A stretch of 64,000 nucleotides of DNA, from NCBI RefSeq assembly GCF_002343915.1, contig NZ_NETK01000001.1:7702001-7766000 (forward strand), read 5' to 3'. A program made the position numbers and the translations under genes. The notes beneath the pieces were generated by a model. It was not told the DNA's origin. It searched no databases and saw nothing but the letters and a program-made list of their open reading frames with translations. Of the stretch, positions 27,028-35,812 are shown piece by piece. This DNA comes from Nannocystis exedens. Its GTDB lineage: Bacteria; Myxococcota_A; Polyangia; Nannocystales; Nannocystaceae. Each line of letters begins with the position of its first letter. The first letter of the stretch is position 1.

Positions 27028-29141
27028 GCCTGCTGGCGCCGCTCCTGCTGCTCGGCCTGCTCGGCCTGGCCGCGCCGCTGGTCGCCCACCTGCGCGGGCG
27101 CGAGGAGCCGCGCAAGATCGCCTTCGCCGCGCTCCGCTTCGTCCGCCCGGGCGACGAGGTCGTGACCATGCGTCGGCACCTGCGCGACCGCCTGCTGCTC
27201 GGGCTGCGCCTGGCCGCGCTGGCCCTGCTGGCGCTGGCGCTGGCGCGCCCGGTCAGCTCGGGGCGCGCGCGGGTGGCGGTCCTCGGCGAGCCGCACGACG
27301 CGATCCTGCTCGTGGATGGCTCTTTGAGCATGTCCTTGAAGACAGACCGCGTCCGCGCCCTCGACGGGGCCGCCGACGCCGCCGCGGCGGTGGTCGACGC
27401 CTTGCCGCCGGGCAGCCGGGTCGGGCTCGTCACCAGCGATCCGTCGGGGCCGCGGCTCGAGCTGTCGGCCGACCTCGGGCTGGCGCGCGAGGCGATCGGC
27501 GAGTGGCTGGCCGGCGGCGTGCCGCGGGCCGGGGCGTGGCCGCTCGACAGCGGGCTGCCGGTCGCGGCGGCGCTGCTGCGCGCCGACGGCGGCGGCCGGC
27601 GGCGGGCGGTCTACGCGATCGGCGATCCGACCGCGCGCGGCCTCGGCAGCCTGCCCGAGACGGCGGGGCCCGACGTGCCGGTCCTGCCGGTGCCTGCGCT
27701 CGGCAGTTTCGACGCGCTGCCGCCTGTCCCCGAGCACATGTCCCTCGATTCCGTCGGCTGGGAGCCGGCGCGCGACCTCGACCCGCGGGCGGTGCGGGTG
27801 TGGGGCGTGGTCCGCCGGCACGCGCCGGGACCCGTCGAGGCCGACAACCTGCGCCGCGTCGCCGTGGCCATGCAGCTCGGCGGCGAGGAGGTCGCGCGGG
27901 CCGACGTCATGGTGCCGCGCGGCGGTGAGGCGCGGGTCGAGTTCACGCACACGCTGATCGGCGACGGGCCGAGCCCGGCCGCGCTCGCGCTGGTCGAGCT
28001 CGCCGACGACCCGCTGCCCGGCGACGAGGTGCGCCACTTCTGGCTGGCCGGCGAGGACGAGCTCGACATCGTCCTCGTCAACGGCGACCCGAGCGAGATG
28101 CGGGCCCACGACGAGGTGTTCTTCCTCGCCACCGCGCTGGCCGCCGCGCCCGGCCGGCGCCTGCGCGTCCACGGGCTCGCGCCCGACCAGCTCGAGGCCC
28201 GTCTGCGCGAGCCTCGGCCGCTCGCCGGGGTCGACGTGGTGGTGCTCGCCAACGTCCGCGCCCCCGCCCCCGACGCCGCGGCGGCGCTGACCCGCCGCGT
28301 GGAGGAGGGCCTCGGCCTGCTCGTGACCGTCGGCGAGCGCGTCGAGGCGGCCGCCTACAACGACCGCCTCGGCGAGCTGCTGCCGCTGCGCCTGCGCGAG
28401 GCCCTGGTCGTCGGCACCGCGCCGGGCCGCACCGAGAACCGCACCGAGGGGCTCGCGCCGGCCAACCTGGCCCACCCGGCCCTGCGCGGCCTCGGCGACG
28501 ACCTCGGCCTGCTCGGCGCCCGCACCCGCCGGCTGTTCCTGCTCGAGCCCGACGCCGCCCGCGCGGTCGACGTCGCCCTCAGCTTCACCAGCGGCGCCCC
28601 GGCCCTGATCACCCGCACCCACGGCCGCGGTCGCGTCGCCCTGCTCACCACCTCGGTCGACCGCGACTGGTCCGACCTGCCCCTTCGGCCAGGCTTCGTC
28701 CCGCTCGTCGAGCGCCTGGTCGCCTACCTCGACGTCAGCCAGCAAGGTGCGGCCGGCGCGGTGCTGCGGGTCGGCGAGCCGCGGATCTTGCCCGGCGACC
28801 GGCCGGCGACCGTGATCACGCCGGGCGGCGAGCGCCTGGCCGCGGTGCCCGACGGCCACGGCGAGGCTGTCTTCAAGGACACGTGGGTGCCGGGCCACTA
28901 CACGGTCGAGCGCGGCGACGACGAGCCGCCGCTCCGCTTCGCGGTGCAGGTCGACCCGGCCGAGAGCGACACGACGCCGCACGCGGTCGCCGGCCCGCGG
29001 ATCGAGGGCGACGAGGTCCTGGCCGCTGCCCGCTACCCGCGCTGGCGCCCGCTGGTGCTGCTGGTGGCGCTGATCCTGCTGATCGAGTCGGCCCTGCGCT
29101 GGCGCCTGACGACCCGCCGCGAGCAGGCGCGGGCGCGTTGA
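27024..29141 (+). CDS. BatA-like membrane VWA protein
   Basis: A 705-residue inner-membrane protein of the BatA/aerotolerance type. Residues 1-20 and 55-75 are membrane helices flanking the RRHLRDRLLLGLRL segment of the BatA N-terminal domain. A VWA domain follows, with an intact metal site DGSLSMS (Asp 98, Ser 100, Ser 102). A long exported region runs to a last membrane helix near 675-695 (LVLLVALILLIESALRW). With MoxR and DUF58 it forms a predicted envelope complex; its substrate is unknown. CATG-box pairs lie at 27315, 27723, 28676 and 28866, the first exactly on the metal motif. Confidence 0.9.
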   Translation: MSLLAPLLLLGLLGLAAPLVAHLRGREEPRKIAFAALRFVRPGDEVVTMRRHLRDRLLLGLRLAALALLALALARPVSSGRARVAVLGEPHDAILLVDGSLSMSLKTDRVRALDGAADAAAAVVDALPPGSRVGLVTSDPSGPRLELSADLGLAREAIGEWLAGGVPRAGAWPLDSGLPVAAALLRADGGGRRRAVYAIGDPTARGLGSLPETAGPDVPVLPVPALGSFDALPPVPEHMSLDSVGWEPARDLDPRAVRVWGVVRRHAPGPVEADNLRRVAVAMQLGGEEVARADVMVPRGGEARVEFTHTLIGDGPSPAALALVELADDPLPGDEVRHFWLAGEDELDIVLVNGDPSEMRAHDEVFFLATALAAAPGRRLRVHGLAPDQLEARLREPRPLAGVDVVVLANVRAPAPDAAAALTRRVEEGLGLLVTVGERVEAAAYNDRLGELLPLRLREALVVGTAPGRTENRTEGLAPANLAHPALRGLGDDLGLLGARTRRLFLLEPDAARAVDVALSFTSGAPALITRTHGRGRVALLTTSVDRDWSDLPLRPGFVPLVERLVAYLDVSQQGAAGAVLRVGEPRILPGDRPATVITPGGERLAAVPDGHGEAVFKDTWVPGHYTVERGDDEPPLRFAVQVDPAESDTTPHAVAGPRIEGDEVLAAARYPRWRPLVLLVALILLIESALRWRLTTRREQARAR
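27315..27346. repeat. 14-bp boxes over the VWA metal motif
   Basis: GATG at 27315, CATG at 27329 and CAGA at 27343 encode DGSLSMSLKTD, including all three metal-site residues. Nothing can have been inserted here without breaking the fold. Confidence 0.55.
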
Positions 29142-29158
29142 GCGGTGGCATTTTCGGA

Positions 29159-29232
29159 CATGCCCGATCGGGCATGCTCGAAATTTTTTGAACTTTAGGC
29201 CATGCTTTTACGAACATGGTCGTTCGGCCAGT
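29159..29232. repeat. 14-bp CATG-box array, 6 boxes
   Basis: Boxes start at 29159, 29173, 29187 (TTTG), 29201, 29215 and 29229 (CAGT). The array lies between the convergent VWA and SRPBCC genes. The first pair, CATGCCCGATCGGGCATG, is a perfect inverted repeat. A TTTTTT run at about 29184-29189 follows that hairpin, so it could be a terminator for the plus-strand operon. Confidence 0.85.
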
Positions 29233-29342
29233 CGGAACGTGGGGAGCCGGAGGGCTCCGAACAGGAGGTGTTCCGAAGAACGCGGTGAAGGGCCGGGGCG
29301 CGCCGGACAGGTCGTCGATGCTCGACGCGCCGCCCGGCGTGC

Positions 29343-29747
29343 TCATGCCTCGCGCGGGGCGCCGAGGGTGCGGCGGATCGCCGCCACGCCGGTGTCGATC
29401 ATGCCCGCGAACGCCGGCGCGGCCGCGTCGGGGCTCACGTCGGTGATCCACACGATCCGGCTGCCGCCCAGGTCGCCAGGGCACACCTGGAACGAGGCGT
29501 GGTGGCGGACGTCGGGCCTGTCGACCACGGCGTAGGCCAGGCGGCGGCGAGCGTCGTCGCGGGCGATCAGCAGCTCGCGCACGACGGTGCCGCCGGCGAA
29601 GGTGACGGTGCGGTGGTCGCCCTCCAGCGCGGTGTGGACCACGAAGCCGCGGGCCAGCCGCTCGTGGATCGCCCCGACGTCGCACAGCGCGGACCAGCAG
29701 GCGTCGACGTCGGCGTCGACCTGAAACTCTCGATGAATTGTCGCCAT
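29343..29747 (-). CDS. SRPBCC (START-like) family protein
   Basis: A 134-residue single-domain protein. The start FQVDADVDACWSALCDVGAIH is the typical first strand and helices of the polyketide cyclase/START-like fold that binds small hydrophobic ligands in a central cavity. RIVWITDVSPDAAA and the long final helix PAFAGMIDTGVAAIRRTL agree. The ATG at 29745-29747 is preferred over longer frames that lack domain support. Substrate unknown. Confidence 0.88.
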   Translation of the reverse strand: MATIHREFQVDADVDACWSALCDVGAIHERLARGFVVHTALEGDHRTVTFAGGTVVRELLIARDDARRRLAYAVVDRPDVRHHASFQVCPGDLGGSRIVWITDVSPDAAAPAFAGMIDTGVAAIRRTLGAPREA

Positions 29748-29991
29748 TCGTTCGTGTCGCTCCGCGGGCAGCTTGCAAGGCCACGGCGCGGCGGACTTGG
29801 ACGATCTTGCGCTCGTCCGCGGGCGCCGGTTCCTGGCGTCCGTTCGAGCCGCCGCCGGCCCGGCACGGCCGCGGTCTGTCGTCCTTCGACCCCCGCGACC
29901 GCGCCCGGGCGGGGCGACGGCGGTCCGACGAGCACGTCCCCCGTCGCGGCGACGCGTTCGACGCGGTCGAGCCGTCGGGGAGGTACCCTGG

Positions 29992-30037
29992 AATGGCAAA
30001 AAGGACATGCTCCAAGGAGCATGTCCAGGAAGACATC
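29992..30037. repeat. 14-bp CATG-box array, 4 boxes
   Basis: Boxes start at 29992 (AATG), 30006, 30020 and 30034 (CATC). The pair 30006/30020, CATGCTCCAAGGAGCATG, is a perfect inverted repeat with arms changed together from the common TCC/GGA form. The array ends 10 bp from the stop of the next minus-strand gene. The remaining 29748-29991 stretch shows no gene that I can support. Confidence 0.85.
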
Positions 30038-30047
30038 CCCGTCGCCC

Positions 30048-30350
30048 TCAGCGGCGCCAGACCAGCGCGGTCGGGGCGTAGTGGCGCATCTCCTCGATCT
30101 GCGCGACGTACGGGCGGATCGCCTGGAAGAACGGGCCGAACTCGGGGCCGCGGCGGAAGCCCTGCAGGTGCGCCTCGGTCGACGTCCACTCGATGCGCAG
30201 GACGTAGTGCTCGGGCGCCTCCTCGCAGCGCGTCAGCTCGTAGGCCAGGCACTGGGGGGCGGCGCGCAGCGAGGCGCAGGCGCGCTCGTAGGCGGCCTCG
30301 AAGGCGGCGGGGTCGGTGGGCACGCGGTAGCGGATGTACTCGACGATCAT
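30048..30350 (-). CDS. ABM-like (ferredoxin-fold) monooxygenase family protein
   Basis: A 100-residue protein that fits the antibiotic-biosynthesis-monooxygenase dimeric alpha/beta barrel. MIVEYIRYRV is the first strand, APQCLAYELTRCEE the second, HYVLRIEWTSTEAHLQGF the third, and PFFQAIRPYV the following helix. Such proteins oxidise quinol-type compounds or act as stress-related small-molecule enzymes. It is divergent from an HxlR-type regulator gene, an arrangement in which the regulator often controls its neighbour. Confidence 0.82.
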   Translation of the reverse strand: MIVEYIRYRVPTDPAAFEAAYERACASLRAAPQCLAYELTRCEEAPEHYVLRIEWTSTEAHLQGFRRGPEFGPFFQAIRPYVAQIEEMRHYAPTALVWRR

Positions 30351-30422
30351 GCGCCGCGAGGATCGGCCCGGCGCCGCCGCGGTGCAACGCACCGGATGGT
30401 GCGTGCGCGGGCCGCGACGGGC

Positions 30423-30767
30423 ATGATGCGCGTCGTGACGGACTTGACGCGAACCTTCGGTTGTCCGGTCGAGCTGGCCCTCGAGGTGCTCGGCGGCAAG
30501 TGGAAGACGGTGCTGCTGGCGCGCCTCAAGCAGGGCCCGTAGCGCTACGGCGATCTGCGGCGCCAGGTCCCGGGGCTGAGCGACAAGGTGCTGACGCAGC
30601 GGCTTCACGAGCTCGAGGAGATCGGGCTGGTCCGGCGCGCGGCGGTCGGCGGCCACGAGCACTACGCGCTGACGGAGCGCGGCGAGTCGCTGCGCGCGGT
30701 GCTGCAGTCGCTCTACGACTGGGGCCGAGCGTTCGCGGCGGAGGCCGACGTGAAGCTCGCGCCGTGA
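30423..30767 (+). pseudogene. HxlR family regulator with internal amber codon
   Basis: In-frame translation from 30423 gives MMRVVTDLTRTFGCPVELAL, LEVLGGKWKTVLLARL and KQGP, then TAG at 30540-30542, then RYGDLRRQVPGLSDKVLTQR and a normal HxlR end to a TGA at 30765-30767. The Cys of CPVE and the winged-helix core are both present. Family members have a residue (often Leu or Met) at the stop position, as in GPLRYGDL. The gene is thus intact apart from one stop codon. It may be a fresh pseudogene, a sequencing error or a case of readthrough. Confidence 0.75.
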
Positions 30768-30863
30768 CCGGGCGAAGCGGCGACGCCTCCTGGCGGCAGA
30801 AGTCGGCGCTCGCGTCGATCGACGAGGAATTCGAGGTCGAACGCGGGCCCGCGGCGCCGGCCT

Positions 30864-31454
30864 TCACGCTCGCTTCGGGGCGTCGCCGCACGGGCCGGCG
30901 CAGGTGCAGTCGAGGCAGCCGTGCTCGGCGCAGGTGCCACAGGAGCGCATCACTTGTCTGCGCAGCGCCTCGCGGGCGCGGAACACCCGCACGGCCGCGT
31001 TGCCGGCCGTGATCCCGGCCTCGGCGGCGTAGTCCTTGACGGCCACGCCGTCGAGCTCGATGCGCCGCAGCGCCTCGGCGTACTCCGGCTTGAGGTTGTC
31101 GGCCAGCTGCCCGACGCACTGGCACACCGCGCCGTGCGTCTCGCTGGCGGGCGCGATCGGGTCCAGCTCGGCCGCCAGCGCGTCGAGGCGGCGAGAGGCG
31201 GCCGCGTCGCGCCGCTGGTGGTCGATGACCGCGTTGCGCAGCACCCGGTAAAACCACGCGATCGCAGACTCCTCGTCGCGCAGCCCGTCGAGCTTGCCGA
31301 GGCCGCGCACGAACGCGTCCTGCAAAATGTCCTCGGCCAGCGCCCTGCTGCCCACCCGCGCCTGCAGGAACGCGAGGAACCGCCGGTGGTTGGCGACCAG
31401 CCGCGCGGCCGCGGCGGGCGTCTCCGGGGCGAGGTCGCGGTCGGGCTCGGTCAT
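30864..31454 (-). CDS. ECF-type RNA polymerase sigma factor with Cys-rich tail
   Basis: A 196-residue extracytoplasmic-function sigma factor. Region 2 is ALAEDILQDAFVRGL followed by AIAWFYRVLRNAVIDHQRR, and region 4 is YAEALRRIELDGVAVKDYAAE with the helix-turn-helix ITAGNAAVRVFRAREALRRQ. The C terminus carries CGTCAEHGCLDCTC, a cluster of five Cys and one His that could bind zinc or an iron-sulfur cluster and sense redox state or metal. No anti-sigma gene lies next to it, so the Cys tail may provide the control. Promoter targets are unknown. Confidence 0.9.
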   Translation of the reverse strand: MTEPDRDLAPETPAAAARLVANHRRFLAFLQARVGSRALAEDILQDAFVRGLGKLDGLRDEESAIAWFYRVLRNAVIDHQRRDAAASRRLDALAAELDPIAPASETHGAVCQCVGQLADNLKPEYAEALRRIELDGVAVKDYAAEAGITAGNAAVRVFRAREALRRQVMRSCGTCAEHGCLDCTCAGPCGDAPKRA

Positions 31455-31890
31455 GGGGAAGGCGAGTATGACACGCGGGACGGCCGGGGTGGACTGCCTC
31501 TCGGGACAGGCGATCGCCGGCGGCAGCGAGCGTCTCCCGGGGCCGGATCGCGGTCGGGCTCGCCAGGGCGGTGGCGGGGGGACACGCGGGACCGCTCTCC
31601 CAAGCTGCCCCGCGGGACAGGTGTCGACGCGTACGCGGGAGGCGCTCGCGCGGCCGAGGGGGCGACAGGTCGAGCGCGGGCGGTCCGACGCGCACGCGTG
31701 GGCCGCCCGGGCGGCCGAGGTTGTCGACAAAGGATCTTCATCATGGCCGCGTACGCGTGAGCCGCTGGCCGGCCGAGGTCGCCGCGCAGGTCGAGCGTCG
31801 GCGACCTCGGTCGGCGCGCCCTGTCGGGAAGCGGTCGAGCTTGCCTCGAGCGCCGGCCGCGACCATGTTTGGGGCACCTCGGAGGATTCC
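31455..31890. other. Gap with two box pairs
   Basis: This 436-bp stretch upstream of the sigma-factor gene holds CATG-box-like pairs at 31493/31507 and 31604/31618 (spacers CCTCTCGGGA and CCCCGCGGGA). I see no gene and no clear promoter. Confidence 0.5.
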
Positions 31891-32142
31891 ATGGAGCAGA
31901 CAGAACCGACCGGACGTTGCGACTTCCTCGACGTGCTCGAAGAGTCGGCCCACTTCAAGCGGCCCGTACAGGTCGAGCTGCGCAGCGGCGAGAGTTTTCA
32001 GGCCCAGGTGCTCGACGTCGTCACCGAGTCGGGCGAGGACTTCGTGCTGTTCCCCGACCGCGAGCGCATCCCGGTGACGCAGATCGTCCGTTGCCGGTCG
32101 ACCTTCGATCACGACCCGCACAGCTACGACGAGAAGCTGTGA
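31891..32142 (+). CDS. Rof-like small protein
   Basis: An 83-residue protein with a good GGAGGA ribosome-binding site. CDFLDVLEESAHFKRPVQVE followed by SGESFQAQVLDVVTESGEDF and IPVTQIVRC follows the layout of the Rho-binding antiterminator fold (Rof/YaeO). In that family a C-x-x-x-D-x-L-E start precedes a small barrel with a glycine turn and a last hydrophobic strand. Rof blocks RNA binding by Rho. The match is by pattern only, and a generic small SH3-like barrel is the alternative. Confidence 0.6.
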   Translation: MEQTEPTGRCDFLDVLEESAHFKRPVQVELRSGESFQAQVLDVVTESGEDFVLFPDRERIPVTQIVRCRSTFDHDPHSYDEKL

Positions 32143-32332
32143 CGCCTCCGCCTCGGTGAGGCGCGCGAGCGGTCGGCGGTGGGCTGGCACCCCCGAACGT
32201 CACGGGCGCCGGCGAGGTCCCGGGCTTCCCCGATCCTCGCCGGCATGCCCGGGAGCTGCGAGCCCTGGCATGCCCGCATAACTCATCTCTCGTGGCCGGC
32301 GCGGGGCCCGCGGTCGGGGCTATGATGCGATC

Positions 32333-34693
32333 ATGCTCCCGCGTCTGCGCCTGCTCCCTGCCGCGCTCCTGCTCGCAGCCTGCACCGAACCGCCGCCCGC
32401 GGGGGAGACCGACAGCGACGGCAGCAGCGCCGGGACGACCACCGGCGGCGCCACCGAGCCGACCACCGGCAGCACCGGCGAGGGGACGAGCATGTCCCCG
32501 ACGACAGGTCCCGAAGAACCTGAACTTCCGGGCATGTTCGCGCCGGAGCCGCTGGTCCAGCACGTCAACCCGTTCATCGGCACCGGCGGGGCCGGCTACG
32601 GGGTGGGCAGCGCGTTCCCGGGGCCGCAGGTGCCGTTCGGCCTGGCCCGGCCGGGGCCCGACACCACGCTCGCCGGCGGCTTCGCGCTCGGCTTCTCGCA
32701 CTGCGCCGGCTATCACTACGACGACACCGAGGTCCAGGGCTTCTCGCAGACGCGCATGCACGGCACCGGCATCGTCGACTACGGCGCGGTGCGGGTGATG
32801 CCGACGCTCGGCATGAGCCCCGACAAGACCGAGCCGGGCGGCTACCGGGTCGCGCTCGACAAGGCGACCGAGACGGCCAGCCCCGGCTACTACGCGGTCA
32901 CGCTCGCGAGCGGGGTCCAGGCCGAGCTGACGGCGACGGCGCGGGTCGGCCTGCAGCGCTTCACCTTCCCCGAAGGACAGGACCCTGTGGTCATCCTCGA
33001 CCTCGCGCACGGCCTGCCCGACGTCGAGACCGTCAGCGGCCAGGTCGAGGTCGACGCCGAGGCGGCGGAGATCCGCGGCCACCACCAGGTCTCGGGCGGG
33101 TACTCCTCGCGCTTCGGCGGGGTCAAGGTCTACTACGCGCTGCGGGCGTCGCGGCCGTTCGCCGAGTTCGGCAGCTGGAACGACGGCGCGCCGATGGCCG
33201 GCGCCGCGGCGCAGGAGGGCGAGGCGGTCGGCGCCTACATGCGCTTCGACCCGGGCGAGCCGGTCGTCATCGCCATCGGCCTGTCGTTCGTCGACGCCGC
33301 GCACGCGGCGATGAACCTCGCCGCCGAGGCGCCCGAGCTCGACTTCGAGGCCGCGTGGACGGCCGCCGAGGCCGCGTGGGAGCAGGAGCTCGCGCGGGTG
33401 CAGGTGCGAGGCGAGAGCGCCCGCGACTTCGAGCAGTTCTACACCGCGATCTACCACGCGCTGCTGATGCCGACCCTGGCGAGCGACGTCGACGGCAGCT
33501 ACCGCGGGCTCGACGACGCGGTCCACACCAGCGACGGGCCGTACTACACCGACTTCTCGCTGTGGGACACGTTCCGCACGCTGCACCCGCTGCTCACGCT
33601 GCTCTACCCCGAGTACCAGGGCGACATGCTGCGCTCGCTGACGCGGATGGCCGAGGACGGCGGGTGGATGCCGCGCTGGCCGCTGGGCACCGGCTACACC
33701 AACGGCATGGACGGCGAGAGCGCGACGGTCGTGTACGCCGACAGCATCCTCAAGGGCTTCGATCCGGACGAGGTCGGGCTCGCCTCGGCCTACGCGGCGA
33801 TGCGCGCGACGGCGATGGCGCCGGTGCCCCCGGGCTCGCCGTACGGCGGGCGCATGGCGGTCGACCAGTACATCGAGCTCGGCTACGTCCCCGTCGAGGC
33901 CGGCGGCAGCTCGTCGTCGTGGACGCTCGAGTCGGCCTACAACGACTTCGCCCTGGCCAAGGTGGCCGAGGTTCTCGGCGAGGACGAAGACGCGGCGATG
34001 TTCGCCGAGCGGGCCGGCTACTGGCGCAACGTGTGGGACCCGGCGCAGCAGTTTTTGGTCGCGCGCTCCGAAACCGGTGAATTCGTCCCGGTCGACGACC
34101 CGTTCACGTGGCAGGACTTCTACGCCGAGGGCAACGCGCTGCAGTACGCGTGGTACGCCCCGCACGACCTCGAGGGCCTGGCCGACGCGATGGGCGGCCG
34201 CGACGCGGCGCTCTCGCGGCTGCAGAAGTTCTTCGAGGACTCGGAGCAGGAGGTCCTCGACCTCATGCCGCAGGAGTACTACTGGCAGGGCAACGAGCCC
34301 GACATCCACGCGCCGTTCGTGTTCAGCGCGCTCGACGACCACGCCGGCAGCGCGCGCTGGTCGCGATGGGTGCTGCGCAACCGCTACGGCGACACTCCGT
34401 CGGGCCTGCCCGGCAACGACGACGGCGGGACGATGAGCGCGTGGCTCGCGTTCGCGGCGATCGGCGTGTTCCCGATCGCCGGCACCGACGTGTACCTGCT
34501 CGGCAGCCCGATCTTCAGCGAGACGGTGCTGCACCTCGCCGGCGGCGACCTGCGGATCGTCGCGCCGGTGACGGCCGACGAGGCCGTCCACGCCGCTGCA
34601 GCGAGCTGGCAGGGCGAGCCGCTGGCGCGGCCGCGTCTGCTGCACGGCGACATCGCGCAGGGCGGCACGCTGCGGATCGATCTCGGACCCTGA
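32333..34693 (+). CDS. GH92 family glycosidase lipoprotein (alpha-mannosidase type)
   Basis: A 786-residue exported lipoprotein with lipobox LLAAC near residue 17 and a Thr/Gly/Ser linker to about residue 65. The GH92 region begins VNPFIGTGGAGYGVGSAFPG and has SQTRMHGTGIVDYG, YYTDFSLWDTFRTLHPLLTL, MDGESATVVYADSILKG and GNDDGGTMSAWLAFAAIGVF, all in family order. GH92 enzymes are calcium-dependent exo-alpha-mannosidases acting on host or fungal glycans, which suits a predator or scavenger. A TATGAT element lies 12 bp before the start. Four CATG boxes at 32491-32536 fall in the linker. Confidence 0.94.
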   Translation: MLPRLRLLPAALLLAACTEPPPAGETDSDGSSAGTTTGGATEPTTGSTGEGTSMSPTTGPEEPELPGMFAPEPLVQHVNPFIGTGGAGYGVGSAFPGPQVPFGLARPGPDTTLAGGFALGFSHCAGYHYDDTEVQGFSQTRMHGTGIVDYGAVRVMPTLGMSPDKTEPGGYRVALDKATETASPGYYAVTLASGVQAELTATARVGLQRFTFPEGQDPVVILDLAHGLPDVETVSGQVEVDAEAAEIRGHHQVSGGYSSRFGGVKVYYALRASRPFAEFGSWNDGAPMAGAAAQEGEAVGAYMRFDPGEPVVIAIGLSFVDAAHAAMNLAAEAPELDFEAAWTAAEAAWEQELARVQVRGESARDFEQFYTAIYHALLMPTLASDVDGSYRGLDDAVHTSDGPYYTDFSLWDTFRTLHPLLTLLYPEYQGDMLRSLTRMAEDGGWMPRWPLGTGYTNGMDGESATVVYADSILKGFDPDEVGLASAYAAMRATAMAPVPPGSPYGGRMAVDQYIELGYVPVEAGGSSSSWTLESAYNDFALAKVAEVLGEDEDAAMFAERAGYWRNVWDPAQQFLVARSETGEFVPVDDPFTWQDFYAEGNALQYAWYAPHDLEGLADAMGGRDAALSRLQKFFEDSEQEVLDLMPQEYYWQGNEPDIHAPFVFSALDDHAGSARWSRWVLRNRYGDTPSGLPGNDDGGTMSAWLAFAAIGVFPIAGTDVYLLGSPIFSETVLHLAGGDLRIVAPVTADEAVHAAAASWQGEPLARPRLLHGDIAQGGTLRIDLGP
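32491..32536. repeat. 14-bp boxes in the GH92 linker, 4 boxes
   Basis: Boxes start at 32491 (CATG), 32505 (CAGG), 32519 (CCTG) and 32533 (CATG). They code for the end of the flexible linker, residues 53-68, which tolerates any sequence. Confidence 0.7.
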
Positions 34694-34888
34694 CATCGCG
34701 GTCATGTCGCGCCGAACCCGAGGGGGCGCGCGCTCGCGAGGAGCGGCGCGCAGCGGCCTCGAACCATGAATTTCCGCGGACACGCGCGCCCGCGATCCTC
34801 CGCGACGTCGCTGTCAGAGGCTGCGCGCACATCGAGGAGGCGTGGTCTCCCCAGTGCGCGCCGCGCCGGCGCGTGCTACCCCCCCGGC

Positions 34889-35728
34889 ATGCGTTCTTAC
34901 AGCTTCCCCTGCCTCAGCCTCGTCGTCGCGCTCGCGCTCGCGTGCGACTCGAAGCCCAACGACTCCGACACCGCCAACATCGACAGCAGCACCGGCACCG
35001 ACGGCACCTCTTCCGACGGCACCGACGGCGTCAGCTCGACCGGCGGGACCAGCGGGGGCGACCCGGCGACCACCACCGCCGGCACGGCCACGGCCACCGT
35101 CACGAGCGCGTCCGGATCGACCAGCGCCGGGACGGAGACCGCCACCGAGCCGGGCACGAGCGGCTACGACCCGACCGCGACCGCGACCGGGACCTCGAGC
35201 GAAGTCACCTCGGCCTCGGACGTCACGACCGACGGCCCGCCGCTCGAGCCGACCCCGTGCGAGGGCGAGGCGATCGAGATCGACGCCGCCGCGCTGGCCT
35301 ACACCGACGCGCAGGTGCCCCCCGATCCCGATCCGACCGGCGAGTCGTCCGGGACCAGCGGCGGCGAGCCGCCCGATCCGAACACCCTGCACGTCCGCCT
35401 GTCGAACCAGGTGGCGACCTGCGCCGACCCGAACGCCGGCCTCGAGTGCGGCGGCAACTGGGAGGTGTCGATCCGGATCCCGCCGGCCTTCCAGACGCCC
35501 GGCCTCTACCACCTGCTCGGGCCCGACGTCACCGGCCACGCGATGGAGACCGGCAACGACGAGGACCCCGACGCCTGCTCGTTCGGCGGCGGCAGCTTCA
35601 GCGCCACCTTCGAGCTGATCTCGATCGACGACAAGGAGGTCGTCGGCCGCCTGTGCCACGTCGACTTCCCGTTCTTCGACACCAACCCCAACCTCGAGGG
35701 CAAGTTCACCGCGCCGCGCTGCCAGTAA
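34889..35728 (+). CDS. Secreted lipoprotein with Ser/Thr/Gly linker
   Basis: A 279-residue protein of unknown function. The signal ends in the lipobox ALAC near residue 19. Residues 20-120 are almost entirely Asp, Ser, Thr, Gly and Ala, a flexible stalk. The last 150 residues form a compact domain with paired Cys (ATCADPNAGLECGGNWEV and DPDACSFGGGSF, later GRLCHVDFPFF), probably disulfide-bonded. It ends in a terminal KFTAPRCQ. Longer starts upstream would place the signal internally. Bases 34694-34888 show no other gene. Confidence 0.85.
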   Translation: MRSYSFPCLSLVVALALACDSKPNDSDTANIDSSTGTDGTSSDGTDGVSSTGGTSGGDPATTTAGTATATVTSASGSTSAGTETATEPGTSGYDPTATATGTSSEVTSASDVTTDGPPLEPTPCEGEAIEIDAAALAYTDAQVPPDPDPTGESSGTSGGEPPDPNTLHVRLSNQVATCADPNAGLECGGNWEVSIRIPPAFQTPGLYHLLGPDVTGHAMETGNDEDPDACSFGGGSFSATFELISIDDKEVVGRLCHVDFPFFDTNPNLEGKFTAPRCQ

Positions 35729-35738
35729 TACGAAGGGC

Positions 35739-35812
35739 CATGTCCGCATGGACATGGCCCTCCGCGCAGGTACCGAAGGGCATGCCCGTGAGGACATGCC
35801 CTTTCGTTCATC
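35739..35812. repeat. 14-bp CATG-box array between convergent genes, 6 boxes
   Basis: Boxes start at 35739, 35753, 35767 (CAGG), 35781, 35795 and 35809 (CATC), all at exact 14-bp steps. The array fills the gap between the lipoprotein stop and the cdsA stop codon (35808-35810), which the last box overlaps. As overlapping hairpins it could end transcription from both sides. Confidence 0.9.

Noticed and set aside
32243..32277. Palindromic GGCATGCCCGG segments before the GH92 gene as a box array
   Set aside because: The two CATG sites are 26 bp apart, not a multiple of 14, so they do not fit the array rule.
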